Source of the DNA: Calonectria ilicicola
Lineage: Eukaryota; Ascomycota; Sordariomycetes; Hypocreales; Nectriaceae
Length of the DNA: 64,000 nt
NCBI GenBank assembly: GCA_020809705.1
Contig: CP085829.1
Location: 3,162,001 to 3,226,000 of the forward strand
Reading direction: 5' to 3'
Part shown: piece after piece, positions 26,934 to 40,070 of the stretch
Layout: each line of letters begins with the position of its first letter
Position numbering within the stretch: position 1 is the stretch's first letter
The notes under the pieces: model-generated
What the model saw: only the letters and a program-made list of their open reading frames with translations
Told to the model about the DNA's origin: nothing
Database searches by the model: none
Position numbers and translations under genes: made by a program

Positions 26934-27208
26934 TATTATAACTCTTCTTTAAATATATTAAACCAATAAACTATATATAACTTTCAATCTTCTATAAATA
27001 AAAGCTATTTAATAATATAAAGAAGATAAATAATATTTAATCTTATATTATAGGACCTATCTTTCTATATTATAAGACAAAATACTACATCTAATCTTCT
27101 ATTAGCTGATATTGACTTATCGTATCAGAGACCTTATTATCTTACCTAACTACTTACCTCTAGCTAGAACATACGTACCAAACGCTGACTGCACCCAGAA
27201 GTGTAATA
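26934..27208 (+). repeat. R2 3' LTR
   Basis: 275 bp, partner of 10468-10742. Its last 110 bases (27100-27208) keep many CG and CA dinucleotides, while the first half is strongly converted. The mutation load changes abruptly within one LTR. Confidence 0.85.
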
Positions 27209-27213
27209 TTTAA

Positions 27214-30004
27214 TTTATAAAGAAGATAAAATAAAAAATAACTATATAATCCTTTAATTATTACTTTATTTATAAAAAGAACTTAAAATAATATATGTAT
27301 TTATTTTCTTATAATCTCTCTCTTTTTATTCCTATTATTAAAAAGAAGTAATTAATTTTAATAATAAATTAAATTTAAAACTATAAATAATAATTTATAT
27401 TACTTTTACTTTTAATTCCTTTAAATCCTTTAAAACATTCTTTTTTAATTTATCTTTATTATTTATTATTATTTTTTATAATATATTATAATAATAAATA
27501 ATTATAAAAATAAATTCTTTTATATAAAAAGTAATTAAATAAGGAACTAATATTACTTTTATCTACCTAATAAAATAATAATAAGCTTTTAATAGAAAGT
27601 TAAATTTATGATTATAAGATATATATTATTTATTAATATATATCTTTATTATAAAATAATAAAAAATTATAAATATTATAAGCTTTTATAATCTCCTTTA
27701 ATTATAAAATTAATAAATTAAATAATACTTTATAGTTTTACTTATATCTTAATATATTCCTTTTTAAATATACTTTTTAATTAAAATATTAAAATTATAT
27801 TTTTTCTTTTATAATCTATTTTAAGATATACTTATTATACTAGTATTATTATAATATCCTTATTACTAATTACTAATCTAAAATCTTTATAAATTTCTTT
27901 AAATTATAATTATAAAAACTTATTATATATAAAGAACTTTATTATTTTTAATTTTAATATATAAAACTTTCTTAATATTAGGCTTTTAAAATACTTTAGT
28001 ATAAATAAAAACCTTCTTAATTTTACTTAATCTTTTAAATAGTTTATTATAAGTTTTTCTACTTTAAACTTTAAAATAATTATATTTAAATAAAAATCTA
28101 AAAATCTCTTAAGATCTTTTTTTACTTTATAATTATTATAATTAAAGGGTTCTTAGTTTTTTCTAAAGAAATTATTAATTATTTAACTTAGTTTTTTTAG
28201 AATATATTTAATTTTAAAATTAAAAAGTAATAAATAATTAATCTATTTAATTATTATAATATTAAAAATATTATTAACTTTATTATTAATTTAATATATT
28301 AGAACTTAAAAGTCTATTTTTAATATAAAGTAAACTTTATAAAGATATTCTTTTAATTTTTAAATTATATATAAAAGCTTTTTATATTTAAACTTTATAA
28401 TATTATATCTTTTCTTAATATTAATTTAAGTTCTTGATTTATATTTTATAAAATATCTTTTATTATTATATATTTATAATAATATAGCCTTCTAGCTTAT
28501 AATATTCAAGTTTATTATTAAAATAATTTTCTTTCCTTTTAATAAAAGATTAAAAGTAATTAAAATAAAGATTATTATAATTCTTTTTTTAAAATAATTA
28601 TAATTTTTCTTTAATTCTCTTTTTAATCTTATTTAAAGTTCTTTAATAAATAAATTAAAGATCTTATAATTTAAATATATTTTTTAATCTATTATTTATA
28701 ATAATTAATAATTCTAAAAAAAGCTTTTACTTAAATAATATCTTTATATCTTTTTGATTTATTTATTTTAATAATCTTCTTTTTTAAAAAGGATTTTTTA
28801 TTTATATTATATATATAATTAATTATTAAAATAATTCTTTAATAAAACTTTAATTTCTTAATTAATATAATATATTTAATTAATTTTATATTAAGAAAGA
28901 TCTTATTTAAATTAATAAGATATTTTAATATATATTCTTTTATATTAAATAAAGCTTTTTTCTTATTATAAATAATCTTTAATTTTTTAATAATTATATT
29001 ATTAAGAAATAATTAATATATTTTTAGAAGAAGATTAAAAAGAATATAAATAATAATTTTAAAGATTTATATTATTGAATTTATTACTTTTTAAAATAAT
29101 ATACATATTTTTAATAATTTAATAAATATATTAAAAATAATAAGATTTTTATTTTCCTTATTAAAATTAATTTAATTATAATTAAAGAAGAAGTTTAATA
29201 AGATTAAAATCTTATATATTATAAATTTTATTAAAAATTTATTAATTTTTAAAAAGATTAAATTATCTTTTATAATAATAATATTATATCTTTTAACTAA
29301 ATTAATTAATTTAAGCCCTTTATCTTTCTTTATAATAAATATAAATAGATTATAATAAATTATATATAATTTTTTAAAAATACTTTTATATATTTTTATT
29401 TTAAAAAGATTAATAATTTTCCTTTTAAAATCTTTTAAAATAAAAATATTCTGAATTTATTAAGCTTTATAAGAGATAATCTTAATTATTTATAATAATA
29501 TAATTATAAAATTTATTTCTTATTTTTTAATTATTATAAAGCTTATTTTACTTAAGCTTTCTTTTTTTATTTTTTATATTTATTTAATTAATCTTTATTT
29601 ATTCATTTAAAATTAATTTAATTATTATTTTTATTAATTTCTTTATTAAAATATCTTATAATTTAATAATATTATCTTTTTTTATATCTTATAATTAAAA
29701 GCTATAAAGTTTAAAAAAAATATTAAAATTTATTTTAATTATTTTAAATAATAATATTATATTTTAGGATTTTCTATTTAATAGAATTAATAATTAAAAT
29801 AATTAATAATTAAAATAAATATTTTAATAAGATTTAATTAATATATTAAGTATAAGTTAATTTTTAAAGTTTAATAATTAAATATAATTTTAATAATTTT
29901 AATAAAAAGTATTTTAAAAATAAAAAAGTATAAAAATATAATTTATAAGGGTAATAATTACTCCTTATTATATTTATATATTATTAAAAAATATCTTTAT
30001 ATTT
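27214..30004. other. AT-rich decayed repeat, unidentified
   Basis: About 2.8 kb of stop-rich sequence with strongly reduced CA, TG and CG dinucleotides. I could not match it to the other repeats in the window or read a domain. It is presumably older transposon material that served as target for the R1 element at 30010. Confidence 0.4.
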
Positions 30005-30009
30005 ATTTT

Positions 30010-30401
30010 TATAACAGTCTGGTCAATTCCTAACTTAATAAATCAATCAAAATAAAGGATTTATTATTAATAAGATAGTTAAGTATGTTATAATAAAAAT
30101 AAAGTAATAGAAATATTATATTAAATAATAGTTAATTGTAATTAAGATAACCAAATTATATTAAAAGTTAATTAATTCTATTTTTATAATAAGATCTAAT
30201 CTATTTATATATTATTATCTTATTTTAGTATATATAGTATATTTAATATATTAAGTATAATATCTTTTATACTTATTATAATAATTATTTTTATTACTCT
30301 TTCTTTAATTAGTTATATATAATTATAAGGTAGTTGGTTTTCTTATAGGGTATAGTATTTTATTATTTTAAATTGCTTTAGGTATAATATAGATTATAAT
30401 A
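30010..30401 (-). repeat. R1 3' LTR
   Basis: 392 bp. On the plus strand it begins tataacagtctggtcaattc and ends gattataata. It pairs with 44013-44405. Confidence 0.88.
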
Positions 30402-30524
30402 TAATATTTTCCTTTTATTAGTCTTATCCTTAAGGCTAGTATAATAGATTACTATAATTTATTATATACATTATTTAAATTTAAACTTATAATTATTTTA
30501 TTATATTAGTATTATATTGGGTAA

Positions 30525-30736
30525 TATGAAGGGCTGGTCCTGGGTTTATTCAACCCAAAAGGTGCTATATATTGGTCTATCTAAAGCTAAGAAGGAAGGA
30601 GAAGAAGACAATCAGAAGAACATATTCTTCTAATTATATATGCCTTAGTATGCCCTTGCTACTAATATAGTCATGAAGCTTAATCTAGGTGGATATGGTA
30701 TAGCTGTAATCCTCTGCCAGGCTTCAGTCTGTGATA
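30525..30736 (-). repeat. R4 solo LTR, TSD GGTAA
   Basis: 212 bp, the same length as the LTRs of the full R4 element at 18429-23793. It lies between identical GGTAA repeats (30520-30524, 30737-30741) in the 3' untranslated part of the R1 element. It is clearly less mutated than the two LTRs of the full element. The single LTR with an intact TSD indicates loss of the interior by LTR-LTR recombination. Confidence 0.9.
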
Positions 30737-31289
30737 GGTAAGGTAGCAAAAGTATCTTCTATTTATAAGAATTATAAAATTAAAGGTCTTATTAATTATA
30801 TTAATCTTTTTAAAACTTCTATTATAGCCTATATATATTATATAAGCGCTAGCCTTTTCTATATAATAGGTAAAAGCTTGATTTATTATTCTAAGTATAT
30901 CTAAAGTAATTATATAAATATAAAGAGTATAGCTTATATGTATTTTTTATTATTCTTTATCTAGCTAATTTAATATACTAATAGTAATAGTTCTTTATAT
31001 TATAAAAGAAAAGAAAAAGTTATATTAATAATATTTAAAAATATAAAGTAAGTTGAATTTATTATATACTTCTTTAAAAGCTTTTTAAAAAGTTATTTTA
31101 AAAATTTAATTTTAAATAATAATAATATTTACTAAATTAGAATATTTAAAGAAATTAGAGAATAATCTAGAAAAGAGAGATACTAGAGTGGTGGAGGTAG
31201 TAGAGGTTGAAATTGTGGTAGAGGAAGGTTCTTCTTTATAGGTGATATTAATATTATATATTAATAATATTGATTTTTCTTTCTTGCTT

Positions 31290-31980
31290 ATTAAAGGAAT
31301 GCTCCTAGTATTCTTAAGTAATATATAAGATATTTAATAGATTCTTAGATTATTTCTTTATAATTTTTTTATTTAATTTTAAATTTTTTATTTTTTTTTC
31401 TTTATAAGATTTTTTTAATTTTTTATTAATCTTTTAAATTTTTTATTTATAATTTATATTTTAATTTTATATTAATTTGGATATTATTATTAGGTTTTAA
31501 TAGTAAAATATAGAAGATAGGGTGAACTTTAATATTATCTAGGAGGTTAAGTTTATAATTATTTTTTAATATATTTTTTTATTAGATATAGTTTAATTTA
31601 TATAAAGTTAATTTTTTTATTTTATTATTTTATTATAAGATTTTTTATTATTAAATAGATTATATTTTTTTTTAAAAAGGTTAGTTCTTTTAATCTTTTT
31701 ATATTATAATATTTTTTTATAATATTATAAATAAATTTGAGTTTAGTTTTTATTTTTTTATATAATTTTCTTAAATTATTTAATTTAATTATTACTTTTA
31801 CTTAGATTATACCTTCTGAAAAGGCTTAATAAGCATCTAATATAAAGCTAAAATTGGCTTTTATTAGTATTATTTTAATATTATGATTGTAAGATATATT
31901 ATATATTAACTATATAATAAATAACTTTTTTACTTAATTAATTTATTTATAATTAATATAATATTATAATTAATATAACA
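31290..31980 (-). pseudogene. R1 integrase C-terminus and chromodomain remnant
   Basis: The reverse complement aligns closely with 938-1580. It carries the degraded NIKVHPIFYILLLKP signature at about 31490-31530 and the chromodomain-like stretch at about 31290-31400. Many in-frame stops lie at former W and Q codons. Confidence 0.75.
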
Positions 31981-33599
31981 TTATAAATATTATTTAATTT
32001 TTTAGTTTTAGTGTTTAATTTATCTATCTATTTAAAGGTAAAATATTATATTTAGTTTATAGTTTAATCCTATTAATAATATTAAGCTTTACTAGAACTT
32101 AGATATAAATAATTATTCTTTATTAGATATAATTTCTACTAGTAATCTATAGACTATAATTATATATCTAAAAAATAAAAAAATAAATTATTCTTCTTTT
32201 ATTACTTTATTATAAAAAATATAATATATTACTTTAATAAATTAATCTATAATAATAAAAATACTATTATAATATATTCCTATAATAAGATTTATTAAAA
32301 AAAGTAAATTAATAATGAAGTTTATTATAATTAATTTTTAAGATCTTTATACTACTAATACTAATTATAATAATCTATATAGTTTATATTTTAGTTTTTT
32401 AAAGTATTAATATAGATTATATTTTTTATATATTTACTTAATTTTCTTTTTTATTTTATTAAAGGAAAAGGTTTATTTAATTTATTTAAAGGTTTTATTA
32501 ATATCTTTATAGTTATATAAGAGGTATTTATAAATATTCTTTATTAATTTTATTTAATATTCTTTAGATATTTAAAGATAATTTTTTTTTTATTTAAAAG
32601 TAAAAAATTATATTTTTTAATTTTCTTTAATAATAAATTATCTTATTTTATATATTATATTAGTATTTTTACTATAATAATTCTAATTACTTATAATAAT
32701 TCTTTTATTTTAATAATTATAATAATTCTTTTTATTTTTATTATTAGTCTATTAATTAGGGCTTATTTTAGACCTTTATTAGTATTATAGATTAATAATT
32801 ATTTTTGTATTTTTAGTTTTTTTATATTATAGTTAGATTAGTAGTTGATTATATTAATATAATTATTTTTAGTTCTTTTAATATAGATAATTTAGTAATT
32901 AAACTTAAAAAGATATTTAATATATTATAATTATTTTTTATTAAGTTTCTAGGTTATTATAAAATAAGAAATATTTTTATAATTTATATATATTATAATT
33001 TTATAATTACTTTTTAATAAATATTATTAAAATTCTTTAAAAATATTTATAATAATAAAGAATTCTTTATTATAAATAAAGTAATTTAATTTAAGGCTAT
33101 ATAACTTATATAAATAAAAGATTATAAGATATAGGTTTTTTTAATTATTATATTATCCAATTTAAGCTTCTAATATAAAGTCTAAGGTATTAATTTCTAA
33201 TTCTATAGATTTATTTAGATTAAATATAATTAGAATAGGTTTTTTTAGAATAATATTCTTTATAATTTTAAATAATTATTATATTTTAATTTCTTATTAA
33301 AAAATAATTTCTTTCTTAATTAATTTAATTATTATAAAAGTAATCTTATTAAATTCTTTAATAAATCTTTAATAATAATTTATAAAGCTAAGAAAAGCTT
33401 ATATTTTTTTTATATTTATTAATATTTTCCATTTTTATATTACTATAATTTTCTTTAAATCTATATAGATTTTATTAAAGCTAATAATATATTCTAAGAA
33501 TTCTACTTTTTATATATAAAATTTATTTTTTTTAAATTTAATTAAAAATTTAATATCTTATAAAGCTTTTAAAATCTTATAAATATATTCTTTATATTC

Positions 33600-33880
33600 T
33601 TCTTTATTTTATAAAAAAATAAAAATATTATTTAAATAATAAATAATAAAGATATTTAGATATTTTTATAATATATAATTTATTATTCTTTAAAATAATA
33701 TTAATATATTTATAAATCTAAAAAATATAATTAGATATTTAAATAATTTAAATTTAATTTAAAAAGTGGTTTTCTATTTATATTCTTTTTTAATATAAAT
33801 AAGATTATAAGCTCCTTTAAGATTAAGTATAATAAAGATATTAGCTTTATAAAGATAATCCTTTATTTTATTAATTAATA
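33600..33880 (-). pseudogene. R1 reverse transcriptase remnant
   Basis: On the minus strand GAYNLIYIKKEYK*KTTF is followed by LFKYLIIFF and then IYYLNNIFIF at about 33621-33650. This mirrors GAYNLIRIKEGDEWKTAF ... YLDDILIF of Tf1/chromovirus enzymes. Aspartates of the active site have become asparagines and W a stop, both G-to-A on the coding strand. Confidence 0.85.
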
Positions 33881-35044
33881 GTAGTAAAATATGATTTTTA
33901 ATAATAATATTATTAAGTTATTAATAGTCTATAATAAGATATAACTTTCTATTTTTTTTAGATATAAATATAATAGGGTATTTTACTTTAGAATTTAAAA
34001 TATAAATATATTTTTTTTAATATATTTTTAATATATTTCTTTAAAATATTAAATTTTATTTAATTAAGATTATAAATAAAGTAAAATTAGATATTAGATT
34101 TATCTTTAAGAACGATTTTATAGTCCTATTAGCTAAATTTTAATAATCTAATATTAAGTTCTTCTATAAAGAGTTTTTTATAAATTCTATATTATAAAGA
34201 TATATTATATAATCTATCTATTTTTACTTTAATTTTTACTTTTTTTAATTATTTTTATATTTATATTTTATTTTTTTAAATAATAAAGATTCTCCTTTAC
34301 TTATATCTTTTATTTAATTAAAACTAGAAATTTAAGATCTTTTAATTAGATTTATAAAAATATTATTAGCTATATTATATTTCTTAAATATTTATACCTA
34401 GCTAGTATATTAGTAAATATTAAGATTATATTTATATAATTATAAATACCTTAAAACTAGATTATATTATTTAATATTAATAATATTAAAGATTATTTTT
34501 TAATTTTTTCCTTTAATAAAGACTTTTAAATAATTAATTTTTTTATTTATAATATTATTATTATATTTAAAAAGTATTCTTTTTATATTAATAATTCTAT
34601 ATAAATTAACTTTTATTATTTATAATAATTAAAATTTATTAATTATTTAAGAATTAATATAATTTTATTTAATTTTATTATTTATTATAATATTATATTA
34701 TTTCTTTTTAATTTTATTTTTATTTTTAATTATTATTAAAATTATTTTTTATTATAAAGTATAAAGCTCTTTTTAAAAGTTCTTTTAATAACTTTATAAA
34801 TTATTATTCTAACTACTTTTATTACTTTTTTATAAAAGATTTTACTTATTTTTTAATTTTATTTAATATTAAGTTATTATTTTATCTAATATATAAATAT
34901 TATATTTAAAGTTTTAATATTTATTTTATAATAATTTATTATAATTAAAGAATTTAGATTTACCTAGTTCTAATATAATAAATTAATAATAAAAGTTTCT
35001 TTTTATTATTTTATATTAATTAAAGTATTTTTTATAAATATAAT

Positions 35045-35218
35045 TATAAGGATCATTAACTAGGGTGATCTTGAGAGTTATAGAACAGATTGTATTATGG
35101 TATATAGACTTCAACTTGGCAAGTGTTCCTTAATTGCTTACTAAAATTCTTTAATAGACTAAGTAGGTTATATACTACTTCCAGCTATAGTGGCACTAGG
35201 ATCCTAATTATCCTTATA
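35045..35218 (-). repeat. R3 3' LTR
   Basis: 174 bp. It keeps much of its original sequence on the right-hand side, more so than its partner at 42215-42388. Confidence 0.9.
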
Positions 35219-35274
35219 ATTATCCCCCTCTTTTTAATACTTAGTTCTTAAATATTTACTAGTGATTTCCTTAT

Positions 35275-35400
35275 TTTAAATAATTCTATATACTTATAAT
35301 TATTATTATATATTATTATTATTTATTATTTATTATTTATATAATATATATTATTTATTATTTATATAATATATATTATTTATTATTTACTATATATATG
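35275..35400. repeat. AT tandem repeat near the R3 3' end
   Basis: The unit ttatttattatttatataa plus atata is repeated about 2.5 times at roughly 24 bp spacing, after a simpler tta/ttat run. It lies in the 3' untranslated part of R3. Confidence 0.65.
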
Positions 35401-38009
35401 GTATGTATTTAGTAAATGATTATTATAGGGATCTTACTTTTAATAAGATATATATTATAATATATTTATTATTCTTCTTATTTTACACTTATTTATAATT
35501 CTTTTATATAAATAATATTTCCTACTTTATTTATTATATATATATATATTTTTATTTTTTATTATTATTTTATTCTTCTTTTTCTTATTAAATACTTTTT
35601 AAATCTTTATAATATTATTTCTCTTTTAACTCTTTATAATATTTACTTATTATAAATAATTTATTAATTAAATATTTATTAAGTAATTATTAAATAATTA
35701 CCCTTACTTTTATTATATTATATAAAAGTATAATAATCTCTTCTTTATTTACTATTAAGGATCTATTAATACTTATTATATCTACTATAAGAAAGCTAGC
35801 TAATCTTGTAGTATAATATATTTACTTTTATTAAGTGTTTTATATATGGTTATTACTAATTTAACTAGATTCCCTAGGAGCTTATTAGTATTATAATCTA
35901 GTACTAGAATTTCCTAACCAAATTTAGTATATATAATATTATTAAATATAATAAGAATAATAATAATATCCTTAAGCTCTTAATAAACATTAACTACTAA
36001 CACCTTAATTAAGCTATATATATTATTACTAATTCTTAGCACTATACTAAAAATAATATTAAAAATATAACTAGTATTTATAAAATATCTAATAAATAAT
36101 TATCTTTATACCTACTATAAAAGACTATTATCTAATATAAGCTAGCAATATTAGACTTTTAAGTTTAAGTAAATACCTTTATTTTATATTTAATAAATAT
36201 TTTATTAATTTATTATAATATAATTTTATTTTTATTAATATTAAAAACTTATACTTTTACCTAGCCTTTATTATCCTTCTTTATATCTATAATAATAATA
36301 TTATTATAATTATTAAATATTTATTAAACATTCTTAATTAAACTAAATTTACTTATATCCTTAATATTATAAAGGGTTCTTTATCTTAATTTATTATTAT
36401 ATAAAAATATAAGATCTTATATACTTTAGCTATTACTATAGATTATTATAATCTTATTTATACTATTAAGTATACTAGGAAATCTCCTATTTAATAGGGA
36501 GCAATTAATATATCTTTATACTGTATTTAGAAGAAGAAAGAGGAGTCTAAGGTTATAAAGTCTATTACCTCTAAGACTAAGTCTAAGCTTACATTTAATA
36601 ATATATCTCCACTACCTACTAGCTATAGTCATAATGGAAATGGTAGTTGCCCCTATAATTATCCTTATAGTCGTCCTTGTAATTATGGTTATAGTACCTC
36701 TTCCTAGATACTTATTTACTAAGCTATTATTAAGTCTTTATTAAATGCCCTCTAGCTATTACCTTAATAATTTATATATATATTTATACCTATAAATATA
36801 TTAATTAATAAATATCTTACTAGCTATTCGCTATATCTTTATTATATTTTTTATCTTATATTATTATTCTATTTCTTATATATATATTTATATTATTTAT
36901 AATATTTTTATATTATTTATAAAGTATTTTATAAATACTTAATAGATTTTTATATATTATATTTTACTAGCTAGTCTACTTACTTAACTTAATAAAATAA
37001 TTATCCTTTATTTTCTTTATAACTTATGATTTTCTTTACTTCCTATTTTTCCTCTTCTTTCTTTAATTTAAAAAAAGTAATTATACTTTTACTATTTACT
37101 TATTAAAGCTATAATTATAGCTTTAATAGTAAGATTAAGAATATATTATATATATATTAGTATTATTTTAGTAGATATACCTTATATACTTATTTTCTTA
37201 TTCTCTTCTTAATTATTATTTTAATAAACTATAATATTAATTTCTTATCTTTAAAATAGAAATACTTAGTTAATAATTTAATAATATTCTCTAGCTTATA
37301 TTCCTTAATTTAGTAATATTAATTATAATACTTAGATTATACTTTTATAGTAAACTACTAATATTTTTAAGTTTATTCTTATATTTAATAAAAGATTATT
37401 AAATACTTATTAACTTCTTATACCCTAACTTTAATATATTTAAAAATATAAGCTATTACTTTAAAATAATATTTATAAAGTACTTATATTAAAGAAACTT
37501 TAATAATATTATATATACTATTATTATATATAAACTTTACTTTAAGTAATTGGGCTATTTATTGATTTAATAAATCTTTTATATATATTTAAAGATATTT
37601 TTTTAGTATTTAATAAGTTTATTTTATTTAATTATCTATTTATAAGTAATATATAATAGATAGTTAATAAGTAATTGCTTATTTTTTTATAAATTTAGCT
37701 TAAAACTTATTAATAATTAATTTATTTTTATTATTTATAATTTCTTCTAATATTTTAAATTTATACTTAATATTTTTATAAAGGATTTATATAAGCTAGG
37801 CTATATTAAGTATTTTCTTTATTAATAAGAAGATTATATATTTAATTATATAATATATAATAATTAAGATTATATTATATTCTTTATTATCTACTTAAAT
37901 ATTACTTAATAATTTTATAATAAAATCTATATTAATTTCTTAAAATAAGTATATTAGTAAAAGAAGTAGCTATAACTACCTATATAGCTTATACCTTAAT
38001 AAGCGCTTA

Positions 38010-38260
38010 CCTTAGTATACCTAATACCTTATTATATAATCTCTAATATTATTAACTATACCTTTCCAATAGAACTTATAATTGATTAACTTAAGTATTT
38101 TATATGCCCCCATATGCCCTAATCTTAGGTCATTATAGTGCCTTCTTAGGATTTCTTCCTTTATAATATATTAGTCTAGGATTACTAATCTTCCTTTATA
38201 AAAGAGAGTATTTTATTTATTAAAGTAATACTTCTTTTATTTGTTAATTGCTTTATAAGC
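38010..38260 (-). pseudogene. R3 integrase zinc-binding region
   Basis: On the minus strand a well-preserved stretch reads GRLVILD, then EEILRRHYNDLRLGHMGAYK and LINYKFYW, with few stops. RRHHxxxxxGHxGxxKT...YxWxxM is the H-H half of the HHCC motif of Ty3/Gypsy integrases, so residues and spacing fit. The patch is an island of low mutation inside a heavily converted element. Confidence 0.8.
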
Positions 38261-39539
38261 CTTCTTTACCTTCTATTAATAATATTAATTATTAGCTTAC
38301 AATTCTTTAACCAAATCTTCTAATTTATATAAAGATTATAATAGAAATACTATTTTATTTTATATAAGTTCCTTCATAATAGGATATAGGATATATTAGT
38401 CTAGGCTAATAACCCTAACTTTAAGTAAGTCCTTATAACTCTCTATAATTACTTCTTACTAAGTATTCTTTAAGTACTTATTAGTATAATCCATTACTCC
38501 TCTAGCTTATATTATAACCACAAAGATATATATTATACATTATATTAGATTAAAGGGTTCTAAGGCCTAACTTTAATCTAAAAGTAAGAAAATCTCTTTT
38601 AAGCTAGCTTAAGTAGCTTATATATATACCTAAATGCTCTTATATTCTTTCTTAAAGCTAGCAATTATTTATTATATATTTAATAATAATTTATTAATTA
38701 GTGCTAATTTCTTTACTAAAGTAAATAATATATTATAATAAGCTATTTTACTTAATATATAATCAGGTCTTCTAAAGAGCCTATTAGTAAGATTTATTTT
38801 CCTTAGCCTATATTTAATATTAAAGTTAAATAATATAAGTTTATATACTTAATAAATAAGCTTTCCTTAAAGGTCCTATATAAAGGTAGATACTACTTTT
38901 ACTAAGGTAATATAATCTATTAATAATATAAATTTATTAAATAATCCTAATAAATAATAGCTCTAATACTCTAAGCTTTTTATAATAATTAGAAGTTCTT
39001 ATTAGCTTATAATCTAATATTATTTTATATTTATAAGCTTTTATAATTAATAAATAACTAATTATTATTAATTTACTTATAATTAAAATAATATACTTAA
39101 GATAATTTTAATTAATATATCTATCTCTATATATATAAGTAATTTAAGATTCTAATACTAGAGAATAATTACTAAGTAGAAGATATATTAAAGCTTTTTT
39201 AATACTTTTTATACCTTTAAAAACTATATAAATTCTTTTATTTTATAATCTTTCTTATTATTTTTAAATAAGGCTATAATAGGCTTTATAATTTTTAAAT
39301 ATTTTAAAATAAACTTCCTATAAAAGTTATAGAAGCCTAAGAAGATTTATACTTCTCTAAAATTGGTTAATGTAGGCTACTTAATAATTGCTTAGACTTG
39401 TGCTAGATTTATTTTAATCCTTTCTTATATAATAATATAGTTTAGGAACTTGACCTTCTACTAGTAAAAGGTATACTTAAATAGCTTAGTATATAGCTAG
39501 GCTACTTATAATCTTTGTAGGACCTCTTTAATATCTTAT

Positions 39540-40070
39540 ATATATTAATCTTAATCCTAGAAATAAATAATAATATTATTTAGATATATAATATAATATA
39601 TATTTAATAATCTAGCAAGTATTTAATAAATATATACTTAAAAAATAATAAATATATTAATAAGCTTAAATAATATTACTATATATTAAAAATAGCTATA
39701 TTATATATAAAAAGCAATCTTTTAATAATTAATAGATTTAATATTAATATAATAATATATATTCTAAAGATTTATTTTAATAATCTACTTTACTTTTATA
39801 AAATAATCTAATAAATTATTAATTAATAATAAAAAATATTAATTCTTAATTATTATTATATTTAACTCTTTATAATTAATATATAACCTTAAAATACTAT
39901 CTTTTTTAAATATAAAAAAAACTAGCACTCTTATTTTACTAACTAAAAATTCTATCCAATTATTTATTATATTCTTTATAATATAATTCTATAATATCTC
40001 TTATTATTTCCTATTAATAAAATAGATTAGTCTATATAGTGGCTTTTTCTCTTCTTAAAAGTCAATAATA
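39540..40070 (-). pseudogene. R3 reverse transcriptase remnant
   Basis: From about 40070 downward the minus strand follows the Gypsy order: PLYRPIY-like lead-in, then FLVSK-x-R, VLVFF-x-FKKDSILRLY, and YYIYLNNIIIY at about 39555-39590 for YLDDILIYS. The reading needs conversion of many stops back to Q or W, so this is a dead copy. Confidence 0.8.

Larger units (their letters stand above)
10468..27208 (+). mobile_element. R2 LTR retrotransposon (chromovirus-like), interrupted twice
   Basis: Direct LTRs of 275 bp at 10468-10742 and 26934-27208 are bordered by identical 5 bp repeats TTTAA (10463-10467 and 27209-27213). This shows that the outer 16.7 kb is one insertion. Removing the R4 element (18429-23793) and the Fot1-like transposon (24244-26102) with their TSDs leaves about 9.5 kb. 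Plus-strand remnants follow the Gypsy order: reverse transcriptase near 14.4-15.0 kb, then integrase, then a chromodomain near 17.1-17.24 kb. All frames are broken by stops. About 2.5 kb lies between the chromodomain and the 3' LTR, longer than usual, so a further unrecognised insertion is possible. Confidence 0.85.

Noticed and set aside
35275..35400. CRISPR-like or satellite array
   Set aside because: Only 2-3 AT-rich units with no unique spacers. CRISPR arrays are not expected in a fungal genome, and it is a simple tandem repeat in a retroelement.
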